A DNA stretch of 64,000 bases from Reticulitermes speratus (GCA_021186555.1 JAJKFL010000005.1:56656635-56720634), one strand, 5' to 3'; shown: positions 46,998-59,066, counted from the stretch's first letter. Notes: a model not told the origin generated them from the sequence alone. Translations and numbers: made by a program.

Positions 46998-49900
46998 AGG
47001 AATGTACATGTATGTAAGAGTATGTGTGTGTATTGAAGTGAGCAGAAGATACGTACTGTGTAGGTACCGAGACCAATACATGTATGTAAGAGTATGTGTG
47101 TGTATTGAAGTGAGCAGAAGATACGTACTGTGTAGGTACCGAGACCAATACATGTATGTAAGAGTATGTGTGTGTATTGAAGTGAGCAGAAGATACGTAC
47201 TGTGTAGGTACCGAGACCAATACATGTATGTAAGAGTATGTGTGTGTATTGAAGTGAGCAGAAGATACGTACTGTGTAGGTACCGAGACCAATACATGTA
47301 TGTAAGAGTATGTGTGTGTATTGAAGTGAGCAGAAGATACGTACTGTGTAGGTACCGAGACAAACACATGTATGTAAGAGTATGTGTGTGTATTGAAGTG
47401 AACAGAAGATACGTACTGTGTAGGTACCGAGGCCATTACGTATATGTAAAAGTATGTGTGTGTATTGAAGTAAGCAGAAGAGACGTACTGTGTAGGTACC
47501 GAGACCAATACATGTGTGTAAGAGTATGTTGTGTATTGAAGTGAGCAGAAGATACGTACTGTGTAGGTACCGAGGCCATTAAGTATATGTAAAAGTATGT
47601 GTGTGTATTGAAGTAAGCAGAAGATACGTACTGTGTAGGTACCGAGGCCATTACGTATATGTAAAATATTGTAAGTGTGTGTGTGAAAAATTATGATTAG
47701 TATGAGGGGAGAAGATACGTACTGTGTAGGTACCGAGACCAATACATGCATGTAAGAGTATGTGTTGTATTGAAGTGAGCAGAAGATACGTATTGTGTAG
47801 GTACCGAGACCATACATATGTAAAGTATGTGTGTGTATTGAAGTGAGCAGAAGATACGTACTGTGTAGGTACCGAGGCCATTAACGTAATGTAAAAGTAT
47901 GTGTGTGTATTGAAGTAAGCAGAAGATACGTACTGTGTAGGTACCGAGACCAATACATGTATGTAACAGTATGTGTGTGTATTGAAGTGAGCAGATGATA
48001 CGTACTGTGTAGGTACCGAGACCAATACGTGTATGTAAGAGTATGTGTGTGTATTGAAGTGAGCAGAAGATACGATACTGTGTAGGTACCGAGACCATTA
48101 CATGTATGTAACAGTATGTGTGTGTATTGAAGTGAGCAGAAGATACGTACTGTGTAGGTACCGAGACCATACATGTATGTAACAGTATGTGTGTGTATTG
48201 AAGTGAGCAGAAGATACATACTGTGTAGGTACCGAGACCATACATGTATGTAACAGTATGTGTGTGTATTGAAGTGAGCAGAAGATACTACTGTGTAGGT
48301 ACCGAGACCAATACATCTATGTAACAGTATGTGTGTGTATTGAAGTGAGCAGAAGATACATACTGTGTAGGTACCGAGACCATTACATGTATGTAACAGT
48401 ATGTGTGTGTATTGAAGTGAGCAGAAGATACATACTGTGTAGGTACCGAGACCATTACATGTATGTAACAGTATGTGTGTGTATTGAAGTGAGCAAAGAT
48501 ACGTACTGTGTAGGTACCGAACCATATACAGTAGTAAGAGTATGTGTGTGTATGAAGTGAGCAGAAGATACGTACTGTGTAGGTACCGAGACATTACATG
48601 ATGTAAAGTATGTGTGTGTATTGAAGTGAGCAGAAGATACGTACTGTGTAGGTACCGAGACCATTACATGTATGTAAAGTATGTGTGTGTATTGAAGTGA
48701 GCAGAAACGTACTGTGTAGGTACCGAGACCAATACATTATGTAAAGTATGTGTGTGTATTGAAGTGAGCAGAAGATACTACTGTGTAGGTACCGAGACCA
48801 TACATGTATGTAAGAGTATGTGTGTTATTGAAGTGAGCAGAGATACGTACTGTGTAGGTACCGAACCATACATGTATTAAGAGTATGTGTGTGTATTGAA
48901 GTGAGCAGAAGATACGTACTGTGTAGGTACCGAGACCAATACAGTATGTAAGAGTATGTGTGTGTATTGAAGTGAGCAGAAGATACGTACTGTGTAGGTA
49001 CCGAGACCAATACATGTATGTAAGATGTGTGTGTATTGAAGTGAGCAGAAGATACGTACTGTGTAGGTACCGAGACCATACATGTATGTAAGAGTATGTG
49101 TGTGTAAAATATGAAGTGAGCAAAATACGTCTGTGTAGGTACCGAGACCATTACATGTATGTAAGAGTATGTGTGTGTATTGAAGTGAGCAGAAGAACGT
49201 ACTGTGTAGGTACCGAGACCAATACATGTATGTAAGAGTATGTGTGTGTATTGAAGTGAGCAGAAATACGTACTGTGTAGGTACCGAGACCATACATGTA
49301 TGTAAGAGTATGTGTGTGTATTGAAGTGAGCAAAGATAGTACTGTGTAGGTACCGAGACCAATACATGTATGTAAGAGTATGTGTGTGTATGAAGTGAGC
49401 AGAAGATACGTACTGTGTAGGTACCGGACCAATAAGTATGTAAGAGTATGTGTGTGTATGAAGTGAGCAGAAGATACGTACTGTGTAGTACCGAGACCAT
49501 ACATGTATGTAAGAGATGTGTGTGTTTGAAGTGAGCAGAAGATACGTACTGTGTAGGTACCGAACCAATACATGTATGTAAGAGTATGTGTGTGTATTGA
49601 AGTGAGAGAAGATACGTACTGTGTAGGTACCGAGACCATACATGTATGTAAGAGTATGTGTGTGTATTGAAGTGAGCAGAAGATACGTACTGTGTAGGTA
49701 CCGAGACCAATACATGTATGTAAAGTATGTGTGTGTATTGAAGTGAGCAGAAGATACGTACTGTGTAGGTACCGAACCAATACAGTATGTAAGAGTAGTG
49801 TGGTATTGAAGTGAGCAGAAATACGTACGTGTAGGTACGAACCATACATGTATGTAAAGTATGTGTGTGTATTGAAGTGAGCAGAATACGTACTGTGTAG

Positions 49901-51202
49901 TACCGAGACCATACATGTATTAAAGTAGTGTGTGTATTGAAGTGAGCAGAAGATACGTACTGTGTAGGTACCGAGACAATACATGTATGTAAGAGTAGTG
50001 TGTGTATGAAGTGAGCAGAAGATACGTACTGTGTAGGTACCGAGACCAATACATGTATGTAAGAGTATGTGTGTGTATTGAAGTGAGCAGAAGATACGTA
50101 CTGTGTAGGTACCGAGACCAATACATGTATGTAAGAGTATGTGTGTGTATTGAAGTGAGCAGAAGATACGTACTGTGTAGGTACCGAGACCATTACATGT
50201 ATGTAAGAGTATGTGTGTGTATTTGAAGTGAGCAGAAGATACGTACTGTGTAGGTACCGAGACCAATACATGTATGTAAGAGTATGTGTGTGTATTGAAG
50301 TGAGCAAAGATACGTACTGTGTAGGTACCGAGACCAATACATGTATGTAAGAGTATGTGTGTGTATTGAAGTGAGCAGAAGATACGTACTGTGTAGGTAC
50401 GAGACCAATACATGTTTGTAAGAGTATGTGTGTGTATTGAAGTGAGCAGAAGATACGTACTGTGTAGGTACCGAGACCAATACATGTATGTAAGAGTATG
50501 TGTGTGTATTGAAGTGAGCAGAAGATACGTACTGTGTAGGTACCGAGACCATTACATGTATGTAAGAGTATGTGTGTGTATTGAAGTGAGCAGAAGATAC
50601 GTACTGTGTAGGTACCGAGACCAATACATGTATGTAAGAGTTTTGTGTGTGTATTGAAGTGAGCAGAAGATACGTACTGTGTAGGTACCGAGACCAATAC
50701 ATGTATGTAAGAGTATGTGTGTGTATTGAAGTGAGCAGAAGATACGTACTGTGTAGGTACCGAGACCAATACATGTATGTAAGAGTATGTGTGTGTATTG
50801 AAGTGAGCAGAAGATACGTACTGTGTAGGTACCGAGACCAATACATGTATGTAAGAGTATGTGTGTGTATTGAAGTGAGCAGAAGATACGTACTGTGTAG
50901 GTACCGAGACCAATACATGTATGTAAGAGTATGTGTGTGTATTGAAGTGAGCAGAAGATACGTACTGTGTAGGTACCGAGACCAATACATGTATGTAAGA
51001 GTATGTGTGTGTATTGAAGTGAGCAGAAGATACGTACTGTGTAGGTACCGAGACCAATACATGTTTGTAAGAGTATGTGTGTGTATTGAAGTGAGCAGAA
51101 GATACGTACTGTGTAGGTACCGAGACCAATACATGTATGTAAGAGTATGTGTGTGTATTGAAGTGAGCAGAAGATACGTACTGTGTAGGTACCGAGACCA
51201 AT
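46998..51202. repeat. Minisatellite, 72-bp unit, about 58 copies, spanning the exon 1 donor
   Basis: The plus-strand unit has gaagtgagcagaagatacgt, actgtgtaggtaccgagacc and acatgtatgtaagag (47,041 and 47,113). On the minus strand each unit begins attggtctcggtacctacac and then agtacgt, that is, the last 21 nt of exon 1 (IGLGTYT) with its splice donor, followed by 51 nt of intron. Copies at 47.8-49.9 kb show many single-base gaps. Frames on both strands (up to 778 codons) are artefacts of the 24-codon unit. Confidence 0.97.
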
Positions 51203-51241
51203 ACCGAAATCATGACGTTGTTTAGCTTACAGTCGTGCCAT
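51182..51241 (-). CDS. AKR gene A, exon 1 (N terminus), damaged
   Basis: From ATG (51,239-51,241) the three pieces MARL, KLNN and HDFGIGLGTYT follow each other. The family expects a start like M-x-x-x-VKLNNG-H-D-x-P-x-x-GLGTY. The pieces are out of frame with each other and a TAA stands after MARL; the damage lies at tgtaagcta and aacgtcat and fits loss of single bases in short runs. After ACA comes gtacgt, the same donor as used by exon 6 of both genes, in phase 0, giving GLGTYT|ASPGEM, which fits exon 2. A minor alternative is that this is a decayed copy and the real exon 1 is elsewhere. The first 39 nt are single copy; the last 21 nt are repeated in the array. Confidence 0.6.
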
Positions 51242-52770
51242 GTTATTCAGTGCACAAGTGCGCAGTGCACAAACTGTTCTGGCCAGATAGGGTGACATAT
51301 ATATATATACATCACAAAACTGAGATTTAGCAATATCCACCCGGGCTGGCGTTATCTAAAGGCCAATTACGGGTTATTGATATTAGATATTGTGCAATAT
51401 ACATTTCTTTACAAGGACTCCTCAGTGCCAAATAATCACGCTATTTTTGTACATGCCATCAGGTGATAACATATCAGTAGCGAGCTGTATTTAGCTTTCA
51501 GTGATCCATTTTGATGGCGAGTCATGTCGCTGTCAATAATATAAAGGTACTTAGATCTTCCTTCAAAGTAGCCGAGGTTTATTATCTAATTTTAACCAAA
51601 TTCCTAGTTTGTCGGTAGAATCTGTAACAAAAACCATCAATATCAAATTTCACGACAATCCATCCAGTGGGAACTGAGCTGATATATGCGGACGGACAGA
51701 CGGACATTGATAAAGCTAATAGGCATGTTTTGAGACTATGCAGATGCGCCTAAATATTGATGTCATGTCATTTGACTTATTTGACAGCAAATGTTCTATT
51801 AATATATTGCCAAAATGTGTACAAACCTTCCCGGCGTTACCAGTCTCTGATGTGTTATTCTGTGCGGACAGCAGCATGACCTAACTTGTGTAATTGTTGT
51901 TGTTTGTAAGCTGCGGGTCAGTTAGAATGACAACACATTGAATGTGAAATGCTGAGGTGTGTTCATTGCTCGCAGGGCACCGTGCTCCTGTAAGGTGACA
52001 TTATCCTACAACAGTTCCATTCGCAGCCTCTAACGTCCCGGTCAAGTCACAGCGTAGACATAAGTGCTGTACTTACACCGAGCGTTTCGCTTTTGCGTAG
52101 TCGGCGTCGTGTAAACACTTCAACATTCATTTCTGAGTACAGCCTGAGACACATGGTCACCCCTAGACGTGCGCGGAACGCCGTGACGATCAGAGTTTGA
52201 GTGTTCAGAGTTTGAGTGTTCGCATTGAGGTTTCGTGGGTTACGACGTCGTGAAGATCACAACACGGATCTTCACAGCCTGGGAAACGTCATTTATTATA
52301 AATACGAGATTGGGGCTAGAGATTTTTCTGTTCTCCATAACTTTCAAACCCCCTCTGGGGCCCACCTAACCTCCTACTCAATGACATGAATTAAAAGAAG
52401 TGTTAACATACTAGTGAAACGTCTGACATGAACTAAGTTAAGTGGTAACATTTTAGTGACACGACTAACATGAACTAAGTTTAAGTGGTAAATAGCTGCA
52501 GTGCTGCCCCCACAAGTAAATCAAACAGACATGTAATTACATTTATCACCGCACCACATAAAATCGAACCAGTCATTCTTCACGTGTCTTATACTCATAT
52601 ACTCCACCTCATATTCTTGATAGCAAGGGTCTACGCTCAAAGACTGAGAGGAACCGAGTATAGGACTTAAAGAAATGGACTATGGATATATGGATAGTGG
52701 ACTGTTCTGGTTATGGATAGGATCAGAATGTGGACAGTTGTAAACACGACACTAACATTTAGGTCTCCTA
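51242..52770. other. Upstream region of AKR gene A, no gene seen
   Basis: It should contain the promoter of gene A, but I see no TATA or initiator worth calling. At 51,590-51,720 a dispersed-repeat piece ends cggacggacagacggacat. At 52,340-52,400 cccctctggggcccacctaa and cctcctactcaatg recall the SINE tail. Confidence 0.4.
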
Positions 52771-52822
52771 TAATGCTTCCTTGTTCGACGCCTTGGGGAC
52801 AGGCACCACTCCGTGCCAAAAC
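52771..52822 (-). pseudogene. Relic of AKR exon 6 from a third copy
   Basis: After an acceptor acatttcag, the minus strand reads in one frame HGVVPVPKASNKEAL and stop, parallel to VQHAVVPIPKSSNKKRLQ of gene A. One base too many stands between the acceptor and this frame, and similarity ends at the stop. The flank at 52,823-52,890 resembles intron 5 of gene A (cctgaaatggaattaac against cctgaaatgtaattaac, and ctgtggctagaaggtctgat in both). It is therefore a duplicated gene segment, not a retrocopy. Confidence 0.75.
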
Positions 52823-52959
52823 CTGAAATGTAATTAACTTGTGAGTAACATTACCAGATTCTGTGGCTAGAAGGTCTGATGTATTAGCCCTTTAAAGCCC
52901 AGTGGTTACTATATGTATCACCATGTTTAACATTCACAAATTCTACGTTCTGCCCACAC

Positions 52960-55015
52960 AGTGTATTTATGTGTTTTGTGTGGATCTCAGAACAAACAGC
53001 GATTATTTCACTGTACAGCATTAACTGACTGGTTTGTATAACTGAGACGGAGTGTGTTTACTGCGCGGTACGGACTGTATTTATGTGTTTTGTGTGGATC
53101 TCAGAACAAACAGCGATTATTTCACTGTACAGCATTAACTGACTGGTTTGTATAACTGAGACGGAGTGTGTTTACTGCGCGGTACGGACTGTATTTATGT
53201 GTTTTGTGTGGATCTCAGAACAAACAGCGATTATTTCACTGTACAACATTAACTGACTGGTTTGTATAACTGAGACGGAGTGTGTTTACTGCGCGGTACG
53301 GACTGTATTTATGTGTTTTGTGTGGATCTCAGAACAAACAGCGATTATTTCACTGTACAGCATTAACTGACTGGTTTGTATAACTGAGACGGAGTGTGTT
53401 TACTGCGCGGTACGGACTGTATTTATGTGTTTTGTGTGGATCTCAGAACAAACAGCGATTATTTCACTGTACAACATTAACTGACTGGTTTGTATAACTG
53501 AGACGGAGTGTGTTTACTGCGCGGTACGGACTGTATTTATGTGTTTTGTGTGGATCTCAGAACAAACAGCGATTATTTCACTGTACAACATTAACTGACT
53601 GGTTTGTATAACTGAGACGGAGTGTGTTACTAGCGCTGTACGGACTGTATTATGGTGTTTGGGGTGTGATCTCAGAACAAACAGCGATTTATTCACTGAC
53701 ACATTAACTGACTGTTTGTATAACTTGGAGGACGGAGTGTGTTTACTGCGGGTATAGGACTGTATTTAATGTTTTTGTGTGGATCTCAGAACAAACAGCG
53801 ATTATTTACTGTACAACTTAACTGACTGGTTTGTATAACTGAGACGGAGTGTGTTTACTGCGCTGTCGGACTGTATTTATGTGTTTTGTGTGGATCTCAG
53901 AACAAACAGCGATTATTTCACTGTACAACATTAACTGACTGGTTTGTATAACTGAGACGGAGTGTGTTTACTGCGCGGTACGGACTGTATTTATGTGTTT
54001 TGTGTGGATCTCAGAACAAACAGCGATTATTTCACTGTACAACATTAACTGACTGGTTTGTATAACTGAGACGGAGTGTGTTTACTGCGCGGTACGGACT
54101 GTATTTATGTGTTTTGTGTGGATCTCAGAACAAACAGCGATTATTTCACTGTACACATTAACTGACTGGTTTGTATAACTGAGACGGAGTGTGTTTACTG
54201 CGCGGTACGGACTGTATTTATGTGTTTTGTGTGGATCTCAGAACAAACAGCGATTATTTCACTGTACAACATTAACTGACTGGTTTGTATAACTGAGACG
54301 GAGTGTGTTTACTGCGCGGTACGGACTGTATTTATGTGTTTTGTGTGGATCTCAGAACAAACAGCGATTATTTCACTGTACAACATTAACTGACTGGTTT
54401 GTATAACTGAGACGGAGTGTGTTTACTGCGCTGTACGGACTGTATTTATGTGTTTTGTGTGGATCTCAGAACAAACAGCGATTATTTCACTGTACAACAT
54501 TAACTGACTGGTTTGTATAACTGAGACGGAGTGTGTTTACTGCGCGGTACGGACTGTATTTATGTGTTTTGTGTGGATCTCAGAACAAACAGCGATTATT
54601 TCACTGTACAACATTAACTGACTGGTTTGTATAACTGAGACGGAGTGTGTTTACTGCGCTGTACGGACTGTATTTATGTGTTTTGTGTGGATCTCAGAAC
54701 AAACAGCGATTATTTCACTGTACAACATTAACTGACTGGTTTGTATAACTGAGACGGAGTGTGTTTACTGCGCGGTACGGACTGTATTTATGTGTTTTGT
54801 GTGGATCTCAGAACAAACAGCGATTATTTCACTGTACAACATTAACTGACTGGTTTGTATAACTGAGACGGAGTGTGTTTACTGCGCGGTACGGACTGTA
54901 TTTATGTGTTTTGTGTGGATCTCAGAACAAACAGCGATTATTTCACTGTACAACATTAACTGACTGGTTTGTATAACTGAGACGGAGTGTGTTTACTGCG
55001 CGGTACGGGCTGAAT
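52960..55015 (+). repeat. 114-bp satellite family, array 2 (about 18 copies)
   Basis: Same unit and orientation as array 1. It starts cacagtgtatttatg and ends ggtacgggctgaattg. One stretch (53,620-53,820) is rich in small gaps; the rest is nearly uniform. Variants ctgtacagc or ctgtacaac and gcgcggtac or gcgctgtac are spread over the array. Confidence 0.97.
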
Positions 55016-55886
55016 TGTCAAAGAAAAGTCAGGATAATTTCAGTAGCAATAATGATTTAGTGGTTCCTCAATGTGACGATCGGTGGTTTCGTTAAGCATA
55101 ACCTTAACATAAATTAGCTGTTGTTACTGCAGGGTCATGTGGAACAACGTTGTGTTCCCTCGACAGATTGTGCTTAGTGTAAAGCTGCGCACCTTAAGTC
55201 TTATAGAATTAATTTTAGTAGCTTCGGAGATGACATATGTGAACAGACGGACAGACATGTTTCAGCTCACTTCTCTAACGCAGTTTGTTAGCTTACAACC
55301 AGAATGTCACTTGTGACACCCCTTTTCAGATGTTAGTCGTAATTAGCTCTACAGCGAGGTGTGTGCATGATGTGGGGATAAAATGGGGTGTAACTGTCGA
55401 CGTTGGGGGGGGGGGGGTTGAAGTCTGCTGGGTTGTGACGCTGAGTCGTCGGGCGAGTGGTCAAGCACTCCAAGACGCAATCTTCTTGGATTGCTTTACC
55501 TTAAAGACAATACAACCCTTCGAAACGTCGGGAAGCACGCACCCGATGACCCAGAGTCACATCCCAGAGGACTGGGAACGTCAGAAACACCGCTGTGAGA
55601 ACCTCAAATGTCGCATGTGTACATGTTATTGGTGCGTGCGTCTTTACTGTTGTGTCATTGCAAATGTGTCACGTGACGTACAACTGTTGCCTTCCTGCTA
55701 TTGCTATGAACTGTCGAACTGCTTGTTGCTTGTCAAAGTGGACAGATCGCAGCGACGCCTTCCAACAGCAGTGGCCGACAGGACGCTTATTTGTGTAGAC
55801 TTATCAAGTCTGCGACGCTGAACCATACATGTTCCCTGTATTCCAAGATTAATAATAAACTTCACTGAAATACTGTTTACAAAACT
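55016..55886. other. Spacer downstream of AKR gene B
   Basis: A 178-codon plus-strand frame (55,285-55,821) crosses a g run at 55,406 and a dispersed-repeat piece (cttcgaaacgtcgggaagc), and has no recognised domain. I see no gene here. Confidence 0.4.
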
Positions 55887-55892
55887 TTTATT
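55887..55892 (-). terminator. Poly(A) signal AATAAA of AKR gene B
   Basis: Minus-strand AATAAA within tcaaaataaaag, 77 nt after the stop codon of gene B. Confidence 0.6.
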
Positions 55893-55968
55893 TTGATATT
55901 ATGACCTTCAGCAGATAAGTTGGTTTGAAGGCGTTTTTTGTAGCTCAGTCTTACTCATATTTATGTCG

Positions 55969-56011
55969 TCAGAATTCTGTGTCGAATGGGTAGTCCTTGC
56001 AGCGCGCAAAA
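55969..56011 (-). CDS. AKR gene B, exon 7 (C terminus)
   Basis: Acceptor tctgtttccag, one base finishing the split codon, then FARCKDYPFDTEF and tga (55,969-55,971). The ending is typical of the AKR family (xYPFxxEF). Length 43 nt, equal to exon 7 of gene A. Joined to exon 6 of gene B it reads RIFTYPHFARCKDYPF. A branch-point-like ctaat lies about 25 nt upstream, inside the first unit of the 35-bp array that fills the intron. Confidence 0.85.
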
Positions 56012-56025
56012 CTGGAAACAGAAAC

Positions 56026-59000
56026 GTGACTACATTAGTGACTATAAGTGCAGCAGGTGACGTGACTACATTAGTGACTGCAAGTGCAGCAGTGACGTGA
56101 CTACATTAGTGACTGCAAGTGCAGCAGTGACATGACTACATTAGTGACTGCAAGTGCAGCAATGACATAACTATAGTAGTGACTGTACGTGAAGCAGTGA
56201 CATCACTACAGTAGTGACTGTAAGTGCAGCAGTGACTACGGCAGTGACTGTACATGAAGCAGTGACATAACTACAGTAGTGACTGTACGTGAAGCAGTGA
56301 CATAACTATAATAGTGACTGTAGGTGAAGCAGTGACATAACTACAGTAGTGACTGTAAGTGCAGCAGTGACTACGGCAGTGACTGTACATGAAGCAGTGA
56401 CATAACTACAGTAGTGACTGTACGTGAAGCAGTGACATAACTATATAGTGACTGTAGGTGAAGCAGTGACATAACTACAGTAGTGACAGTAAGTGCAGCA
56501 GTGACATAACTACAGTAGTGACTAAGTGCAGCAGTGACATAACTACAGTAGTGACTGTTAAGTGCAGCAGTGACATAACTACAGTAGTGACTGTAAGTGC
56601 AGCAGTGACATGACTACATTAGTGACTGCAAGTGCAGCAGTGACATGACTACATTAGTGACTGCAAGTGCAGCAATGACATAACTATAGTAGTGACTGTA
56701 CGTGAAGCAGTGACTACGGCAGTGACTGTACATGAAGCAGTGACATAACTACAGTAGTGACTGTACGTGAAGCAGTGACATAACTACAGTAGTGACTAAG
56801 TGCAGCAGTGACTACGGCAGTGACTGTACATGAAGCAGTGACATAACTACAGTAGTGACTGTACGTGAAGCAGTGACATAACTATAATAGTGACTGTAGG
56901 TGAAGCAGTGACATAACTACAGTAGTGACTGTAAGGATGCAGCAGTGACATAACTACAGTAGTGACTAAGTGCAGCAGTGACATAACTACAGTAGTGACT
57001 GTTAAGTGCAGCAGTGACATAACTACAGTAGTGACTGTAAGTGCAGCAGTGACATAACTACAGTAGTGACTAAGTGCAGCAGTGACGTGACTACATTAGT
57101 GACTGTAAGTGCAGCAGTGACATAACTACAGTAGTGACTGTAAGTGCAGCAGTGACATAACTACAGTAGTGTGACTGTAAGTTCAGCAGTGACATAACTA
57201 CATTAGTGACTGTAAGTGCAGCAGTGACATAACTACAGTAGTGACTAAGTGCAGCAGTGACGTGACTACAGTAGTGACTGTAAGTGCAGCAGTGACAAAC
57301 TACAGTAGTGACTGTAATTTCAGCAGTGACATAACTACATTAGTGACTGTAAGTGCAGCAGTGACATAACTACAGTAGTGACTGTAAGTTGCAGCAGTGA
57401 CATAACTGCAGTAGTGACTGTAAGTCAGCAGTGACATAACTGCAGTATGTGACTAAGTGCAGCAGTGACATAACTACAGTAGTGACTGTAAGTGTCAGCA
57501 GTGACATAACTGCAGTAGTGACTAAGTTCAGCAGTAACATAACTACAGTAGTGACTGTAAGTTCAGCAGTGACATAACTGCAGTAGTGACTAAGTGCAGC
57601 AGTGACATAACTACAGTAGTGACTGTAAGTGCAGCAGTGACATAACTGCAGTAGTGACTAAGTGCAGCAGTGACATAACGACAGTAGTGACTGTAAGTGC
57701 AGCAGTGACATAACTACAGTAGTGACTGTAAGTCAGCAGAGACTGTAAGTGCAGCAGTGACATAACTACAGTAGTGATGTAAGTTGCACAGTGACTGTAA
57801 GTGCAGCAGCGACATAAGTACAGTAGTGAATGTAAGTGCAGAGTGACTCTAAGTGCAGCAGTGACATAACTACAGTAGTGACTGCAAGTGCAGCAGTGAC
57901 ATAACTACAGTAGTGACTGAAGTTCAGCAGTGACATAACTACATTAGTGACTGTAAGTGCAGCAGTGACATAACTACAGTAGTGACTGTAAGTTCAGCAG
58001 TGACATAACTACATTAGTGACTGTAAGTGCAGCAGTGACATAACTACAGTAGTGACTAAGTGCAGCAGTGACGTGACTACAGTAGTGACTGTAAGTGCAG
58101 CAGTGACATAACTACAGTAGTGACTGTAAGTTCAGCAGTGACATAACTACAGTAGTGACTGTAAGTGCAGCAGTGACATAACTACAGTAGTGACTGTAAG
58201 TTCAGCAGTGACATAACACAGTAGTGACTGTAAGTCAGCAGTGACTGTAAGTGCAGCAGCGACATAAGTACAGTAGTGAAGTAGTGCAGAAGTGACTAAG
58301 TGCAGCAGTGACATAACTACAGTAGTGACTGCAAGTGCAGCAGTGACATAACTACATAGTGACTGTAAGTTCAGCAGTGACATAACTACAGTAGTGACTG
58401 TAAGTCAGCAGTGACATAACTACAGTAGTGACTGTAAGTGCAGCAGTGACATAACTACAGTAGTGACTGTAAGTGCAGCAGTGACATAACTACATTAGTG
58501 ACTGTAAGTGCAGCAGTGACATAACTACAGTAGTGACTAGAAGTGCAGCAGTGACTGACTACAGTAGTGACTGTAAGTGCAGCAGTGACATAACTACAGT
58601 AGTGACTGTAAGTTCAGCAGTGACATAACTACAGTAGTGACTAAGTGCAGCAGTGGACGTGACTACAGTAGTGACTGTAAGTGCAGCAGTGACATAACTA
58701 CAGTAGTGACTGTTAGTCAGCAGGACATAACTACAGTAGTGACTGTAAGTTCAGCAGTGACATTAATCAGTAGTGACTTAAGTGCAGCAGTGAATAACTA
58801 CAGTAGTGACTGTAAGTCAGCAGTGACATAACTACATTAGTGACTGTAGGTGCAGCAGTGACATAACTACAGTAGTGACTAAGTGCAGCAGTGACATAAC
58901 TACAGTAGTGACTGTAAGTTCAGCAGTGACATAACTACAGTAGTGACTGTAAGTGCAGCAGTGACATAACTACAGTAGTGACTAAGTGCAGCAGTGACAT

Positions 59001-59066
59001 AACTACAGTAGTGACTGTAAGTGCAGCAGTGACATAACTACAGTAGTGACTGTAAGTTCAGCAGTG
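56026..59066. repeat. Minisatellite, 35-bp unit, about 86 copies, in the last intron of AKR gene B
   Basis: The unit is gtgacataactacagtagtg and actgtaagtgcagca (58,921 and 58,956). Variants are acattag for acagtag, tacgtgaagca for taagtgcagca, and shortened actaagtgcagca units. The array begins 14 bp from the exon 7 acceptor. Confidence 0.97.

Larger units (their letters stand above)
20390..51241 (-). other. Aldo-keto reductase gene A, whole unit
   Basis: Seven coding exons on the minus strand spread over about 30.7 kb. Exons 2-5 have lengths divisible by three (168, 117, 195, 213) and phase-0 junctions. Exon 6 ends in phase 2 and exon 7 completes the codon. Exons 2-7 sum to 885 nt with the stop once one extra base in exon 6 is discounted. 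With exon 1 the product is about 314 residues, normal for the family. The order of signatures (GYRHVD, LIHWP, GLSNF, ECHPY, IPKS) and the catalytic tetrad is complete. Expected role: cytosolic NADPH-dependent reduction of carbonyls; the substrate cannot be told. Introns are about 4.5, 3.5, 18.9, 1.2, 1.1 and 0.5 kb, and all but the last contain minisatellites. Upstream promoter and UTR limits are not visible. Confidence 0.85.

Noticed and set aside
47002..47544. Cys/Arg-rich peptide repeat on the plus strand (YVRVCVCIEVSRRYV)
   Set aside because: Product of the 72-bp unit. No signal peptide or unique termini; not treated as a secreted peptide gene.
47561..47660. Reading the 72-bp array as many copies of a whole AKR exon
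   Set aside because: Only the last 21 nt of exon 1 are included in each unit. The rest is intron, so it is not an exon array in the usual sense.
48877..51213. A 778-codon minus-strand frame of VSVPTQYVSSAHFNTHTYSY units
   Set aside because: It is the 72-bp array in another frame than the exon-like IGLGTYT frame; shifts occur at small gaps. Repeat artefact.
55285..55821. 178-codon plus-strand frame
   Set aside because: It crosses a g homopolymer and a dispersed-repeat piece, and composition and residues show no domain.
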